Below are positions 23,379 to 35,070 of a stretch of DNA of 64,000 nt, in pieces; the stretch's first letter is position 1, and each line of letters begins with the position of its first letter. Made by a program: the position numbers and the translations under genes. A model generated the notes under the pieces. The model searched no databases and had not been told where the DNA came from. It saw only the letters and a list, made by a program, of their open reading frames with translations. The DNA lies in NCBI GenBank assembly GCA_024516155.1, contig JAJJXM010000045.1:1-64000 (forward strand). Reading direction: 5' to 3'. Source of the DNA: Pyronema omphalodes (Eukaryota > Ascomycota > Pezizomycetes > Pezizales > Pyronemataceae).

Positions 23379-23611
23379 TAAGTGGGCAGGGAAAAGAGGA
23401 AGGCTTCGTTTAATCAGCACTACGGCCTAAGAAATTGGGACACCCCAGGAAGCTCTGATAACAATAGTCTGTACATGTACTCGGTTATTGTATTCTATCC
23501 AAGATTCACATGAGCCAGGGGTCTAGTTTTCCACGATGCAAGCGTGGACGAGTGACGTATAATGATTATTTGTAACTTCACATCGTGATTCTCATCTAAG
23601 CAATAGGACAT

Positions 23612-25229
23612 CTAGCTCATAAACATCGCGTGACCCTTATCGGCAGCCTCATGTACCTTTTCCCTCTCCTCCTTCTGGAACTTTTCCCACTCCGCCTTAA
23701 CCTTTGTCTTGAAGTCGGTAAATCCCCAATCACTAGTCGGTATAAACTTTTTGATAGTAGCATGTCCATCCTCTCCTTCATCAATGTAGTCAAAGTACTC
23801 GTAGTGAGTATGGTCGTGATCTCCGTACTGGTAGCACTGGATGGTGACACAAGTCTCATCGGTCATATTTCTCAACTGATGCGTCTGAAGCTGGCGGTCA
23901 GACAACCACGTAACATCATTCTTGTGAAATTCTGCCTGGCGGTAGTATTGCGATTCTTCCTTAGTGGGATCGAGGGCGGCGTAGTAGAAGGAATTGATGC
24001 GGCCGTGGAGGACTTTGATGACGGCGAAAGCGTTGGAGTGGGAGTGGACGGATGAGTGGTGGTGAGGAGGCCAGACCTCCATGACGAAAGGACTTCCTGG
24101 TGAGTTTCCCTATTCCTTGTCAGTTTCATGCACTTCTTTACTTAGTAGATTTCTAAAACAAAAACTCACTTTGTTCAGTCCAAGAGTGACACGCAAGTAC
24201 TGTGCCTCAAAAGGATGTCCGGATGCATCTGCCTTCTCCTTAAGCTTGTTCCAGCCAATACATCCCTCAGTGGTGACACTGTGGTGAATGGCCTTGGAAA
24301 ACTCAAAATCATTGTCATCAAGCTTAATTCCAGCTCCGGTGACATTTGCATAAAGCTGCTGGCAAGCAGGAGGAAGGTTCTCAACAACCGTAACGGATCC
24401 AGTCTCAAGATCCTCAAGGGTGACCTTATCATTGTGGACCACAACAGGCGACATCTCGTCGACTGCGAAAGGCCACACCTCAAGATCATCAGCAAATGGT
24501 ACCTAGAATTTGTAAATTAGTAATGACTCGTTAGATATTAGGTATGATAATGAAACTTACAACATCGTCAGTTTTGCTAGGAGCAACGGCAAGATATTTA
24601 ACATCGTTCATCCAATCCGCCCAAGGAGTTGAACCGTCAAGCTTAAGATCCACCTCAAGAAGAGTAAGAGAGGTCGTCTCATAACCCTTTCCGTACCGCA
24701 AGATCTTATTTTCCTTATCGATAGAAAACCAATATCTAGTCTTCAATCCAGCTTCGTATCCCAGGTGAGGTTTAGCCAAGGTGACTTTCTTCAAGATATT
24801 AGATTCGTCGCTGTTGTTCCTAGTTCTAAAGCAGGCGGTGTCATTGCCGACTTCGAGGACTAGAACGTCGCTATTACCGTATGATAGTTGATATTCCGAA
24901 TTGATGACGAGACGGAATGGTCCGGTGGCGACGTACTCCAATCCCATGGTACCCTGACCTTTGATGGGAAAGGGTTGGGTAAGGAGATGCTCTTCGTAGT
25001 ATCCGGTAGCGGGGGCAGGAAAGCCATCGGATTCATGAATTCCATGAACTGGTACGATACCAGCGAATTTATCGTCGCCATGGCTGATGTGACCGGGGAC
25101 ACCGGGGGAAGCAAAGACAGGGGCGTTCTTAAGCTTGCGAGGAATTGTTACCACGGGTTCAGGTAACTGAAATTCCTTAGAAGCCTTGAAGTGGGACTTA
25201 AAGTAAGAGAGATGGCGAGAGGAAGACAT
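23612..25229 (-). CDS. two-part protein with a C-terminal cysteine-dioxygenase-type cupin
   Basis: Three exons on the minus strand: 25229-24561, 24502-24170 and 24109-23612. The introns, 24560-24503 and 24169-24110, are both phase 0 with GTAAGT or GTGAGT donors. The product is 499 residues, uninterrupted. Residues about 345-430 match the cysteine dioxygenase cupin pattern: a His-x-His pair (about H356 and H358) followed at the family's spacing by KVLHG, and later H-x3-N (about H411), giving the three iron-ligand histidines. The N-terminal ~330 residues form a beta-rich region (EYVATGPFRLVINSEYQLSY, GYEAGLKTRYWFSIDKENK) that I cannot assign. Ordinary cysteine dioxygenases are about 200 residues, so this is a larger architecture. 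Thiol or other small-molecule dioxygenation is plausible; the substrate is unknown. MSSSRH (25229) is chosen over an upstream in-frame ATG at 25289, which lies almost on the TATA-like box. Confidence 0.8.
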
Positions 25230-25293
25230 GTTTGATAGATGACTCAATGTTGTTGTTGTGTACCGAGAAATCAACGACGGATCTCCCAAGGGG

Positions 25294-25303
25294 TTTTATA
25301 TCC
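25294..25303 (-). promoter_or_regulatory. TATA-like box of the cupin gene
   Basis: GGATATAAAA on the minus strand, about 65 nt upstream of the chosen ATG at 25229. Confidence 0.5.
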
Positions 25304-25916
25304 AAATATCTCCACTCCAAAGCTCGTGAAAGCTCTACTCTAGAGCTCATAGACAGCTGAAGATTTACCCCGCATCTTCAAACTATCTTCGGGGCGCGTA
25401 GATGTACGTCACCTCAGCTGAAGTTTAGTGCCGGCGCTATGCACGGTTAGCGAAGATTTAGGAAGCGATCCCCTTAGATTCGGGGCTTCCGACCAATCGG
25501 AAGCCAGGATTAAAGATATCAATCAACGCCAGAATGTTTTACAACGACATCGATTTTCAGCTTTCAGCTGGCATGTTTTCGACCGTCGTCAATTTACTGA
25601 TGAACACAAGTGGCCGCAGCGGCGACAACGATCGAATTCAGGTGGTGAGAACAGCTCGTGTTGGACCGTTTGGATGTTGTCGTAAATGGATGGTACCGCC
25701 GAGGGATTTTCGAATTTCTGCAAAACATATTGGTTATAACTTCAAAACATTTAGCTCTGCAACGGTTCGGATGAATTCAGACCGACGATTTGCGTCAAAT
25801 ATCATCAGTTCCGTTCATACTACTGACGCTGGCTGTACTACTTCTGGCTACTTAACCAAACCAACTTCTTTCTGTCTGCAGCATGCAGACTGTCAAACCG
25901 GAAATTGGGAGAAATA
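25304..25916. other. intergenic
   Basis: No supported gene. Overlapping short plus-strand frames (25428-25941) have no motif and run into a MITE-like copy. Confidence 0.45.
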
Positions 25917-26010
25917 TGGAGGTGGAGGAGTGTATTCATGAAGAGCAATAGTGATCTAGCTCTACTCGTCTACAGAGGGAGTTATACCCAATGTGAAAAC
26001 TCCACCTCTA
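25917..26010 (-). mobile_element. MITE-like element, copy A
   Basis: A 94-bp segment begins TGGAGGTGGA (25917-25926) and ends TCCACCTCTA (26001-26010), an imperfect terminal inverted repeat. Its reverse complement aligns closely with copy C (27362-27453), including the shared core CTCTGTAGACG and AGTAGAG. It is non-coding. Target-site duplication is not clear. Confidence 0.6.
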
Positions 26011-26328
26011 TGCACGTGCCAGTCACGTAAGCCTTAAGTGCGGCCAAGACACCAGAACTCAAGGCGACTTTTAACACGGACTGAAGCTGGCCTAGAACAA
26101 GTAGATAAAGTTGCATTATGTTGATTCGGAAATTCAATCACAAATCGATAACCGTCATCTGAGGCGGATCTATTATAGTTCCCCCAGCTCCCAGAAATCA
26201 AAAACTACCCCCCTGTAGTAGTATTTTCTGTACCTATTGAAAGCCGCCCAGGGCTTTGGTGTCTCAGCCACGATCAGGGTTCAGGTCACTCAACTGTGGA
26301 CACAGTTAGGATTGATGTGACTTGAAAA

Positions 26329-26423
26329 TGGAGGTGGATGTTCCAAATTGGGCATATCTCTTTCCGTAGAATGCGTAGACTTGAATCTGTATCGCTTTCA
26401 ATAAATAGTGTCCTCCACCTCCA
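26329..26423 (+). mobile_element. MITE-like element, copy B
   Basis: A 95-bp segment with a perfect 10-bp terminal inverted repeat, TGGAGGTGGA (26329-26338) and TCCACCTCCA (26414-26423). The interior shares GGGCATATCTCT and GCGTAGACT-like blocks with copies A and C. Confidence 0.65.
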
Positions 26424-27361
26424 CATAATCTTTCCCTCTTTCGTTTGACCGTACCATCACCGGCATCTTCAAGAAAACTGACGCAGCTCCTGCATTCCAT
26501 ACAGGATTGATCGTAGCATTCCTACATCTCCAACTAAATAGCAGAAGCTAACTAGCGTTACTAGGGCTATGGAGGCTACTGGAACAGCTATCATTGTGGC
26601 CGCAACTGATAGCTAATGCTATTGATTCTTCTCTTCGCCCTGTAGTGCTTTAATGCAAAATGTAACTAATGTTTTGTTCTCATTCAACCTCGGAGGACGG
26701 AGCTAATACTTCGTCGACAAATGTTGCTTTACTCCCACACATGACGGGATTCGAGCAGGGGGTTGGTTCGGAGGACCGAGTGGGCTGAGGAGGCAGGTGT
26801 ATCTTTGGCTTGGCTTGGTTTGTATATACTCTAGGGGAATACGGTAATGCCAAGGTAAAGAACTTAAGTATCAGCATAAGAAGAAAAGAATAATTATTTT
26901 TGTACGAATAAGGTGAGATTCAAACTAGTCGATATAGAAACCCATCAAATGGAATATAGATATGGTAAGCTTCATTCATGGTAGAATCATCCTGAAGCAG
27001 AGAAACATATAGAAATGGTTGTTCAATCATCAACACTATGATACTGGCAATACCAAACCATTTCCATATATACACACAGACATACCTCAAAGAACCGAAA
27101 GACCGAAAGCAAAAGAAAAGCAAAGCAAAGAAAATACCATCGGCCAACGTCGGATCATAACCGAAAATACTCAGCACATATACCATATTCAACAATCACC
27201 AGCGGCAGCATTAGGTTCTAGCACCTATGTACATCCCATCCATCGGAGGGGTCTGACAAATGAACTACGCATAGTACCCATGCAGGATACAACGGCTTTC
27301 TGTCAAAAGTCGCCTACACTGCAGTGTCTTGGCCGCACTCAGGGCTTCTGTGACTGGCATG

Positions 27362-27453
27362 TGGAGGTGGAGTTTCCACATTGCGTTTATCTCTCTGTAG
27401 ACGCGTAGAGTCAGACAACCATAATTCTCAATCAATGCACCCTTCCACCTCGA
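27362..27453 (+). mobile_element. MITE-like element, copy C
   Basis: A 92-bp segment, TGGAGGTGGA at the left end (27362-27371) and TCCACCTCGA at the right end (27444-27453). The interior (TATCTCTCTGTAGACGCGTA) aligns with the reverse complement of copy A and with copy B. Confidence 0.6.
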
Positions 27454-28477
27454 CTTTTCTTGAACTTTCCTGGTTGACACTTTCCAACATCGCCTTTGGG
27501 TAAACTCTCCATACTGAGTGAAATTCTCATTGTTTTGTGGACAGGGGAGGGTAAGAAGGGGTGATGGTGGATTCATAGCTTATCACGCAACTCCTTTTTT
27601 GTTGAGAACAGAATACAAAGTTTCAAGTCCTAAATCCTTACAGGCTGGAAAAGACGGCTAATATCAGTCAACTACAGTGAATACGAACAAGAATAATTTG
27701 AAATTTTCACGCGAAGTCAATCCAATCCACTTCAATTCAATTCAATATCAAACTATCATTAAATTAAAAAAAGAAATCCCCATAAAATATTCCCCGAGGT
27801 CTGAAGCTCCAAAGTTATGAGAGTGATCTGTTGTGATGCCATACTACTGTGGGATTTACCATTCTCAGCCGTTGTTGTTGTTCAATAAATAACAAAACCA
27901 ATCCTCTGCAATAACAAATGATATATTCTCATGTCTACACATATACACTATACAGAGTGAAATGCCACCGTTTGTATCACTGACCTATCTACCGGGCCAA
28001 AATGATCAATACAGTCTCATCATCTCATGATCTCATCTTCCATTCTTGAGCGCCTTACATTGCTACTCACTAAAAGCCGAACTTTCACCGTTTCTTGCGT
28101 CAAAAATTCACCCAGACACCAGACACCAGCAACCAGAAACAGTCAACTAGCAACTAGCAACTGGCAACTCGCACAACCATGACGACCTTACCTTGCGCCT
28201 AGGTTAGCCGCAAATGTACTCAGGTATAACATCACGTATCTGAATGATAATTGGGATACATAAAACCTGCCTACCCCATAAATCATCACATACTCGCTGC
28301 TCAGTACCTTAGCCTATCGTAACTTATATCACCCACACTCATCCAGCTCTTCATCCTCCTCGCTGGTACCCCCACAGCACCATCAACAGCAACAGCAGAA
28401 AATCTCCAATAACGCAGACCTTACCGCAATACCCAAACCGTGCTGAGTAAAACACGATATGGTGAGCAAAAAGCGAC

Positions 28478-28482
28478 AAAAA
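28478..28482 (-). terminator. Pol III T-run terminator of tRNA-Asp
   Basis: TTTTT on the minus strand, 5 nt after the tRNA 3' end. Confidence 0.75.
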
Positions 28483-28486
28483 GATA

Positions 28487-28571
28487 CTCCTCGGCGGGGA
28501 ATTGAACCCCGGTCTCCCGCGAAACTATCGGTGATGACAGGCGGAAATACTAACCACTATACTACCGAGGA
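28487..28571 (-). tRNA. tRNA-Asp (anticodon GTC) with a 13-nt intron
   Basis: The minus strand folds into a tRNA. The acceptor stem is TCCTCGG/CCGAGGA with discriminator G, the anticodon stem TCCGC/GCGGG, and the loop C-T-GTC-A-C. The anticodon GTC is at 28538-28536. The T arm GGGGTTCAATTCCCC carries the B-box. A 13-nt insert (28534-28522) lies between positions 37 and 38, the canonical place for eukaryotic nuclear tRNA introns. Without it the tRNA is 72 nt. Confidence 0.93.
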
Positions 28572-28885
28572 CTATGTACAGCGCACGTATTTAAACACTA
28601 TGTACATAAATTACAGCGACGTATACAGCATTCATCATTCCCCATGCGCCATCGTCGTTTAATACAAAATTTTAAAATTGTTTTTTTTAAAAAAAGAAGT
28701 ATCTATATAGCATTGAAATTCCTCTTCTCTCAATTTTTAATCCTTGATCTGGCATTGTTTAGTGATTTTCCATTATGTGCTGATACTATAGTTAGAAATA
28801 ACTTCTCGCCCGGGTTGGCGAAAAACAAAAAAAAAAAAAAAAAATGGAGCGTTTGGGAAGGGAGGTGGTGGTGCTGGTTGGTGCT
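28572..28885. other. intergenic, A-rich
   Basis: No gene. AT-rich DNA with a T/A-rich tract near 28680-28695 and a poly-A run near 28829-28843, just before the degenerate edge of the tandem array. Confidence 0.5.
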
Positions 28886-29600
28886 GGTGCTGGTGCTGGT
28901 GTTGATGCATCTGGATTCTGGAACCCGTGCTTGCATCATTCTGCATCGCCTTGCTTCACGCAGGTACACCTGCTGGGAGGAGGGATGGGGGGTGTGGATG
29001 TGTCATGTGTCATGTGTCATGGGTTATGGGTGGAGAGCATTAAAAAAAAAAAAAGAATACGTACACAATTGACACTCACTTGACACAACCGACGAGTCGC
29101 GCATGGCGGGTCAAGAATCAAGACGAAAGGGCCACTGGTCATGGGTCGCGAGGTTGTCATACGGCCGGGCGCAGTTAAAATGAAGCGAAAAACAAAAAAA
29201 CAAAAAACAAAAGAGAAACGAAAACGAGAAAAAAAAAAAAAGGAAAAAAAGAAAAATAAACTTATACATATCAGCTTCTCTTCTCTTCGCCAGTGCCCAG
29301 TGCCCAGTGCCAGTTCATATTCAAGCTTTTATCGCTTCTCTTAAGGCAGGCAGAAAGGAAATCTCCGAGTTCCACTGTCTGTGTGTTTTAGCTAGTCTTG
29401 GAATGGTCGGTTGCTTGAGGCTTGAGCTTGATCACTTTGGCATCTTAGCTATGGCACCAGATCGGCGCCGCTGTGACGAAGCCTGCGAAGCCTGCGAAGC
29501 TTGTGAAGCTTGTGAATGACGATAGTGTGAGAACAGACTGGTCAAAGATCTTCAGATCTTCCGATCGCCAGACCCGACGATCTGAATATCCGGGGATCAG
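28886..29600. repeat. degenerate, rearranged fragments of the 3.26-kb repeat unit
   Basis: Three blocks match parts of the downstream tandem unit. 28910-28975 matches 32015-32070 (GGAACCCGTGCTTGCATCAT). 29148-29180 matches 32402-32435. 29470-29600 matches 32690-32820, but in inverted orientation (the GACTGGTCAAAGATC side faces the other way). Simple GCTGGT and GAAGCCTGC repeats lie between. This looks like an older, scrambled copy at the left edge of the array. Confidence 0.6.
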
Positions 29601-29777
29601 ATCCTTTTTGTTGCGGGGTGGGGTTTCTTGATTACAATGGTGCTTGTGCTGCTTACCGATGTGTTTTGTTTTGCTGCGGCGATAATAGTGATGCGATAAC
29701 CGTTGGTTCGGTGTTTGTTTTGATTGTGGATGTTTTGGAATACTATTTTTTTACGAGGAAATTTACGGGATAGTTGG

Positions 29778-31795
29778 GGATCATTTGAGGGATTATTGTG
29801 GGATTATTTGTGAGATGACTGGCTGGGCGGCTGGTTGGGCTATGGAGGCTGTGGAGATCGTGAGATTGTGGAGTTGTGGAGTTTATGTATGTACCCACGA
29901 GTACCACCAGACGAACCAGCGAAAACGAGACAGGAGACTTGAGACAGGAGACCAGCGAACGAGACATTAGACATTCGACATTCGACATTTCACACGCGAT
30001 TTATGCCCACCGACCATAGAATCAAGCGAATGAAGCAATGAAGCGAATGAACCAAAGTCAAGCGAGATTCGAAATTCGAAATTCCGGCATTCAGAATTAA
30101 CAAAAAACCAGAACCTCAAGAGAAGCTCATAATTGTTCATAATAGAAATGAGGGAAACTACAGTCCGTTCGACTGTATACATAGGGCATACACACACCTC
30201 CAGTTGCATGGATATGTAACATTGTAACATTGTAACCATGACCATAACCATATACCCATGACCAATCCATAATATCCACACCGTCGCCCTCGTCGTTTTC
30301 GTATGATGGAATATGGTGGATATAGTGATATAGTGGATACCGTACTCATTTTATATCTAATTGTCCCTGACATATGTGCCTCCGCATGATATATATTGTG
30401 CACCTGCAGGACGGAATTTCCTCTACCGTTCCAGAAAGATTTCTTCATTTTAAATAGGGTATGCATGAAACCTGGATATATGTATTCGGGAAATTGGAGA
30501 TTTTTGGAGATGGCGACATACAGTAAAAAACACCGTCATCATTGTTATCATTATTATTATCATCATTACTGGCGTCGCTTGGTTATTGGGTTGTGTTGTT
30601 TCGTCACTTCTTCGCTTCTTCGCTTCTTCGCTTCTTGTCGCGTTGCCTTCGCTTGCTTCGCTTGCTCCGTCTATGTGCATTCCGCTTTCCCAGCCAGCTC
30701 CCTAAGCCTCTCTTCCCCCATCTCCGGAATTCGGATCCGGATCGCTTCCAGTTCCTGTTCCCTGGCAGTGTGCTATTCTTAGCAACCACCGTGGGCTGCA
30801 TAGCTGCATAATGACATTTCAGGAATGGCGTTGCATCTTTTTTTGTGTTTTTTGTTATGTAACAAGTAACAGATCTTTTGGAAAGAACTTGTGCATAAGT
30901 AGATAAATAGAATAAATACAATATATACAAGAATCTTTTATCGATTGCGTTGCATTGCGTTGTTTTTTGTTTGAATGGAAAAAAGGAGAAAGGCGTGGTG
31001 TTCAGTTTTATTGGCACTTTCATTGAAGAGCAGCCCAGCTTCTCTCAGCCAGCTTCTTCTCTTGCCCCGCTTCCGGTTGCCATGGCTGGCTGCTGGCTCC
31101 AACTGGATGACTAAGCAACAACACCACTGGATGACTGGATGACTTGATGACTAAGCCACCCACCCACCCCACCCACCCACCTCCATCACTCCATCACTCT
31201 AAAATAGAAGCTTACCCAAGCCCACTAACGACACGCCGGAAAAAGAGCTGGGTTGGGTTGCAAGGCAAGGCAAGGCAAGGCAAAGAAACCGAACTGGCCA
31301 GCCAGCCAGCCAGCAGCCAGCCAGCCAGCCAGCCCATCGCGGAGATCGCTCCAACGCTTCCAACGCAACGCAACAGGACACGCACTATGAAAACACCACC
31401 ACCACAGGTCCACACTGCACAGCACGTTAGCACAGTTCAGTTAGCACAAGTCGCTCGTTACAGCTACATATTATCCGCTAGCGAAAAAGAATCCAGCCAG
31501 CAGGGAATAACCAAGGTCCCAACAGCAAGGACGGAGAGAAAGACAGACAGACGGATAGAAGAGAGACTGGAGACGACGGACAGACAGCCAGACAAAACCA
31601 AGGCAGGAAACAGAATAAACGTTCTGACAGCAACGATCAGGAAGAACTGAACAACTGGACGACTTTGGCAGCTGGGAGAAGGGTATACGACTTTTACTTT
31701 AAACTTTCACTTTTGCAAACCCAACTCCGGTGACAAACACGACGAAGGAATTACGAAAACTACATCTCATCTCATCTCAACCACCTCGAAACCAG
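29778..31795 (+). repeat. partial, diverged unit at the left of the 3.26-kb tandem array
   Basis: Homology to the downstream units begins around 29778 (ATTTGAGGGATTAT) and runs to the junction after CGAAACCAG at 31795. It is less similar than the three full units, with extra bases and small substitutions. Landmarks shared with them include TAGACATTCGACATTCGAC (29968), the GCTTCTTCGCTTC block near 30610, the CAAGGCAAGG and CCAGCCAGCC microsatellites near 31260-31330, and the CTCATCTCATCTCAACC end. Confidence 0.85.
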
Positions 31796-34700
31796 CAAGT
31801 TTGCAACTCAGACTTTGTCCTTGAACGAGGATTACACGGTGCTCAGATATCATATGTGTTAGTTGTAGGGAGTGGAATATGGTCACGTGGAAATCTCTGG
31901 CTTTCTAAAATACACAATCGTTGAAATAAGGTTGTGATGATCAGTATACGCCATCAGTGGGATCTTGTAATGGATATTTAAAATGTCCGATTGCAGATCA
32001 ACTATCGATAGTTCTATGCATCTGGAACCCGTGCTTGCATCATTCTGCAATCACCCTGCTTCACGCAGGTACATAACATCTGACCTACCTCAACTGCTGT
32101 ATGTACTCACAGGATTCGGAAGAATGGGCAGTGTGGATGGAAAGTTGTATGGATACATGGGTGTGAGGTTGTGCAGGGTATGGAGTTGATATATATTATG
32201 ACACAGTCCTGACACTACGATACGTACAGTTGGTACTTGATATTTGATGATTGGTACTCGATAATTGATACTACTTTGATACAGGTGTTCAGGTCATAGG
32301 TCATGGGTTGCGGTGTTGGTTGCGAGGAATGGAAGGATGAAGGGACTGTTTTGCGAGGATGAGGGTATGGAGGATGGGAGAATGGTAGGAAAGGGTTCAC
32401 AGGTCGCGAGGGGTTGTCTCATGACGGACGCAGTTCAAGGAAGAAAGTAAGCAGCAAGAGGCAAGAAGGGCCATACGAAAAAAACAAAACGGATAAACAA
32501 AAATGCAGAACGAAAAAAACAGAATAAAATAAGAAAACAAAGACGAAAACAAAAAGAGCAAATAAAAAACAAAACAAAACAGATTTAATAAAAGATGAAG
32601 CGGAACTAACGTCTACGGAGAAAAACAAAAATAAAAACAAAAAAAACGTGTTAGTATCGGTAAGTAATCAAAAAAACTACCAGCCATTCACAGCAAAAAA
32701 AAGCTCAGATCCCCAGATCTTCAGATCGTCCGGTCTGGCGATCTTTAACCAGTCTATTCTCAATGTCGTCACTATTGAACTTTGCAAGCGTCAAGCTTCG
32801 TCACTGCGCTGATCTAAGCGACCAACCGACCAACCGACTAAGCAAGCGATCAACCACATCTAAACTAACAGTCTAACACACAGACGGTCTAACACACGGA
32901 CAGTTTTCCTTCGTTCATTGTCTTGGCAAAGCTTGAATCCGGGGGGAAGCGATGAAGGTAAGTTTAAGTTTATTTTTTTTATTCTTTCTATTTCTATTTT
33001 CTAATTTTTCTATTCTTTCATCTTTCTAACCTTTTTCTAATGCTTTTGTGTTTATTTCATGGTGATGATGTGATTTATTGCTCTTTTTTGTGGGCATTAT
33101 TTGAGGGATTATTTATGTGATGACTGGCTGCCCTACGTGGGGCTGTGGAGGTTGTGGAGTTGTGAAGTTTATGTACCACGAGTACCACCAGACAAAACCA
33201 GCGAAACTAGAACAGGAGACTAGAGACAGGAGACCAGCGAAACGAGACCATTAGACATTCGACATTCGACATTTCACACGCGATTTATGCCCACCGACCA
33301 TAGAATCAAGCGAATAAAGCAAATGAAGCGAAATAAAGCAATGAAGCGAATGAACCAAAGTCAAGCGAGATTCGAAATTCGAAATTCAAAATACGAAATT
33401 TGACATTCCGAATAAACAATAAATCAGAAACTCAAGAGAAGCTCATAATTGCTCATAATAAAAAATGAAGGGAAAGTACAGTCCGTTCGACTGTATACAT
33501 AGGGCATACATACACCCCCAGTTGCATGGATATGTAACATTGTAAACCATGACCATACCATATACCCATGATCCATCTATAATATCCACACCGTGTCTCG
33601 TCGTTCGTATGGTGGTGAATATGGTGAATATAGTGGTACCGTACTCATTTTATAGCTAATTGTCCCTACATATGTGCCTCCGCATGATGTATATTGTGCA
33701 CCTGCAGACGGAATTTCCTCTACCGTTCCCAGAAAGATTTCTTCATTTAAACAGGGTATGCATGAAACTGGATATATGTATTCGGGAAATTGGAGATTTT
33801 TGGAGATGGCGACATACAGTAAAAATCACCGTCATCATTTTATCATTATTATTATCATCATTACTGGCGTCGCTTGGTTATTGGGTTGTGTTGTTTCGTC
33901 ACTTCTTCGCTTCTTCGCTTCTTCGCTTCTTGTCGCGTTGCCTTCGCTTGCTTCGCTTGCTCCGTCTATGTGCATTCCGCTTTCCCAGCCAGCTCCCTAA
34001 GCCTCTCTTCCCCCATCTCCGGAATTCGGAATCCGGATCGCTTCCAGTCCTGTTCCCTGGCAGTGTGCTATTCTTAGCAACCACCGTGGGCTGCATAGCT
34101 GCATAATGACATTTCAGGAATGGCGTTGCATCTTTTTGTTTTTTTGTTTATGTAACAAGTAACAGATCTTTTGGAAGAACTTGTGCATAAGTAGATAAAT
34201 AGAATAAATACAATATATACAAGAATCTTTTATCGATTGCGTTGCATTGCGTTGTTTTTGTTTGAATTGAAAAAAGGAGAAAGGCGTGGTGTTCAGTTTT
34301 ATTGGCACTTTCATTGAAGAGCAGCCAGCTTCTCTCAGCCAGCTTCTTCTCTTGCCCCGCTCGGTTGCCATGGCTGGCTGCTGGCTCCAACTGGATGACT
34401 AAGCACAACACCACTGGATGACTGGATGACTTGATGACTAAGCCACCCACCCACCCACCCACCCACCTCCATCACTCCATCACTCTAAAATAGAAGCTTA
34501 CCAAGCCCACTAACGACACGCCGGAAAAAGAGCTGGGTTGGGTTGCAAGGCAAGGCAAGGCAAGGCAAAGAACCGAACTGGGCCCAGCCAGCCAGCCAGC
34601 AGCCAGCCAGCCAGCCCATCGCGGAGATCGCTCCAACGCTTCCAACGCAACGCAACAGACACGCACTAGAAACACCACCACCACAGGTCCACACTGCACA

Positions 34701-35070
34701 GCACAGTTAGCACAGTTCAGTTAGCACAAGTCGCTCGTTACAGCTACATATTATCCGCTAGCGAAAAAGAATCCAGCCAGCAGGGAATAACCAAGGTCCA
34801 ACAGCAAGGACGGAGAGAAAGACAGACAGACGGATAGACAGAGAGACTGGAGACAGACGGACAGACAGCCAGACAAAACCAAGGCAGGAACAGAATAAAC
34901 GTTCGACAGCAACGATCAGGAAGAACTGACAACTGGACGACTTTGGCAGCTGGGAGAAGGGATACGACTTTTACTTTAAACTTTCACTTTTGCAACCCAA
35001 CTCCGGTGACAAACACGACGAAGGAATTACGAAAACTACATCTCATCTCATCTCAACCACCTCGAACCAG
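31796..35070 (+). repeat. tandem unit 1 (about 3.27 kb)
   Basis: A complete unit from CAAGTTTGCAACTCAG (31796) to the next CGAACCAG (35070). It is head-to-tail with the next unit. No convincing gene is present. It contains AT-rich and A-rich tracts, GCTTCTTC, CAAGG and GCCA microsatellites, and an ATG-AAG immediately followed by a GTAAGT donor (32952-32963). Confidence 0.92.

Larger units (their letters stand above)
26011..28486. other. AT-rich intergenic region with MITE-like copies
   Basis: No supported gene. It contains two MITE-like copies (26329-26423 and 27362-27453), short A/T runs, and near-tandem ACTAGCAACTAGCAACTGGC-type sequence around 28145-28165. Confidence 0.45.

Noticed and set aside
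33660..34106. 148-codon frame repeated in every tandem unit
   Set aside because: Contains microsatellite-encoded Leu/Phe/Arg runs, changes length with 1-nt indels between units, and has no domain.
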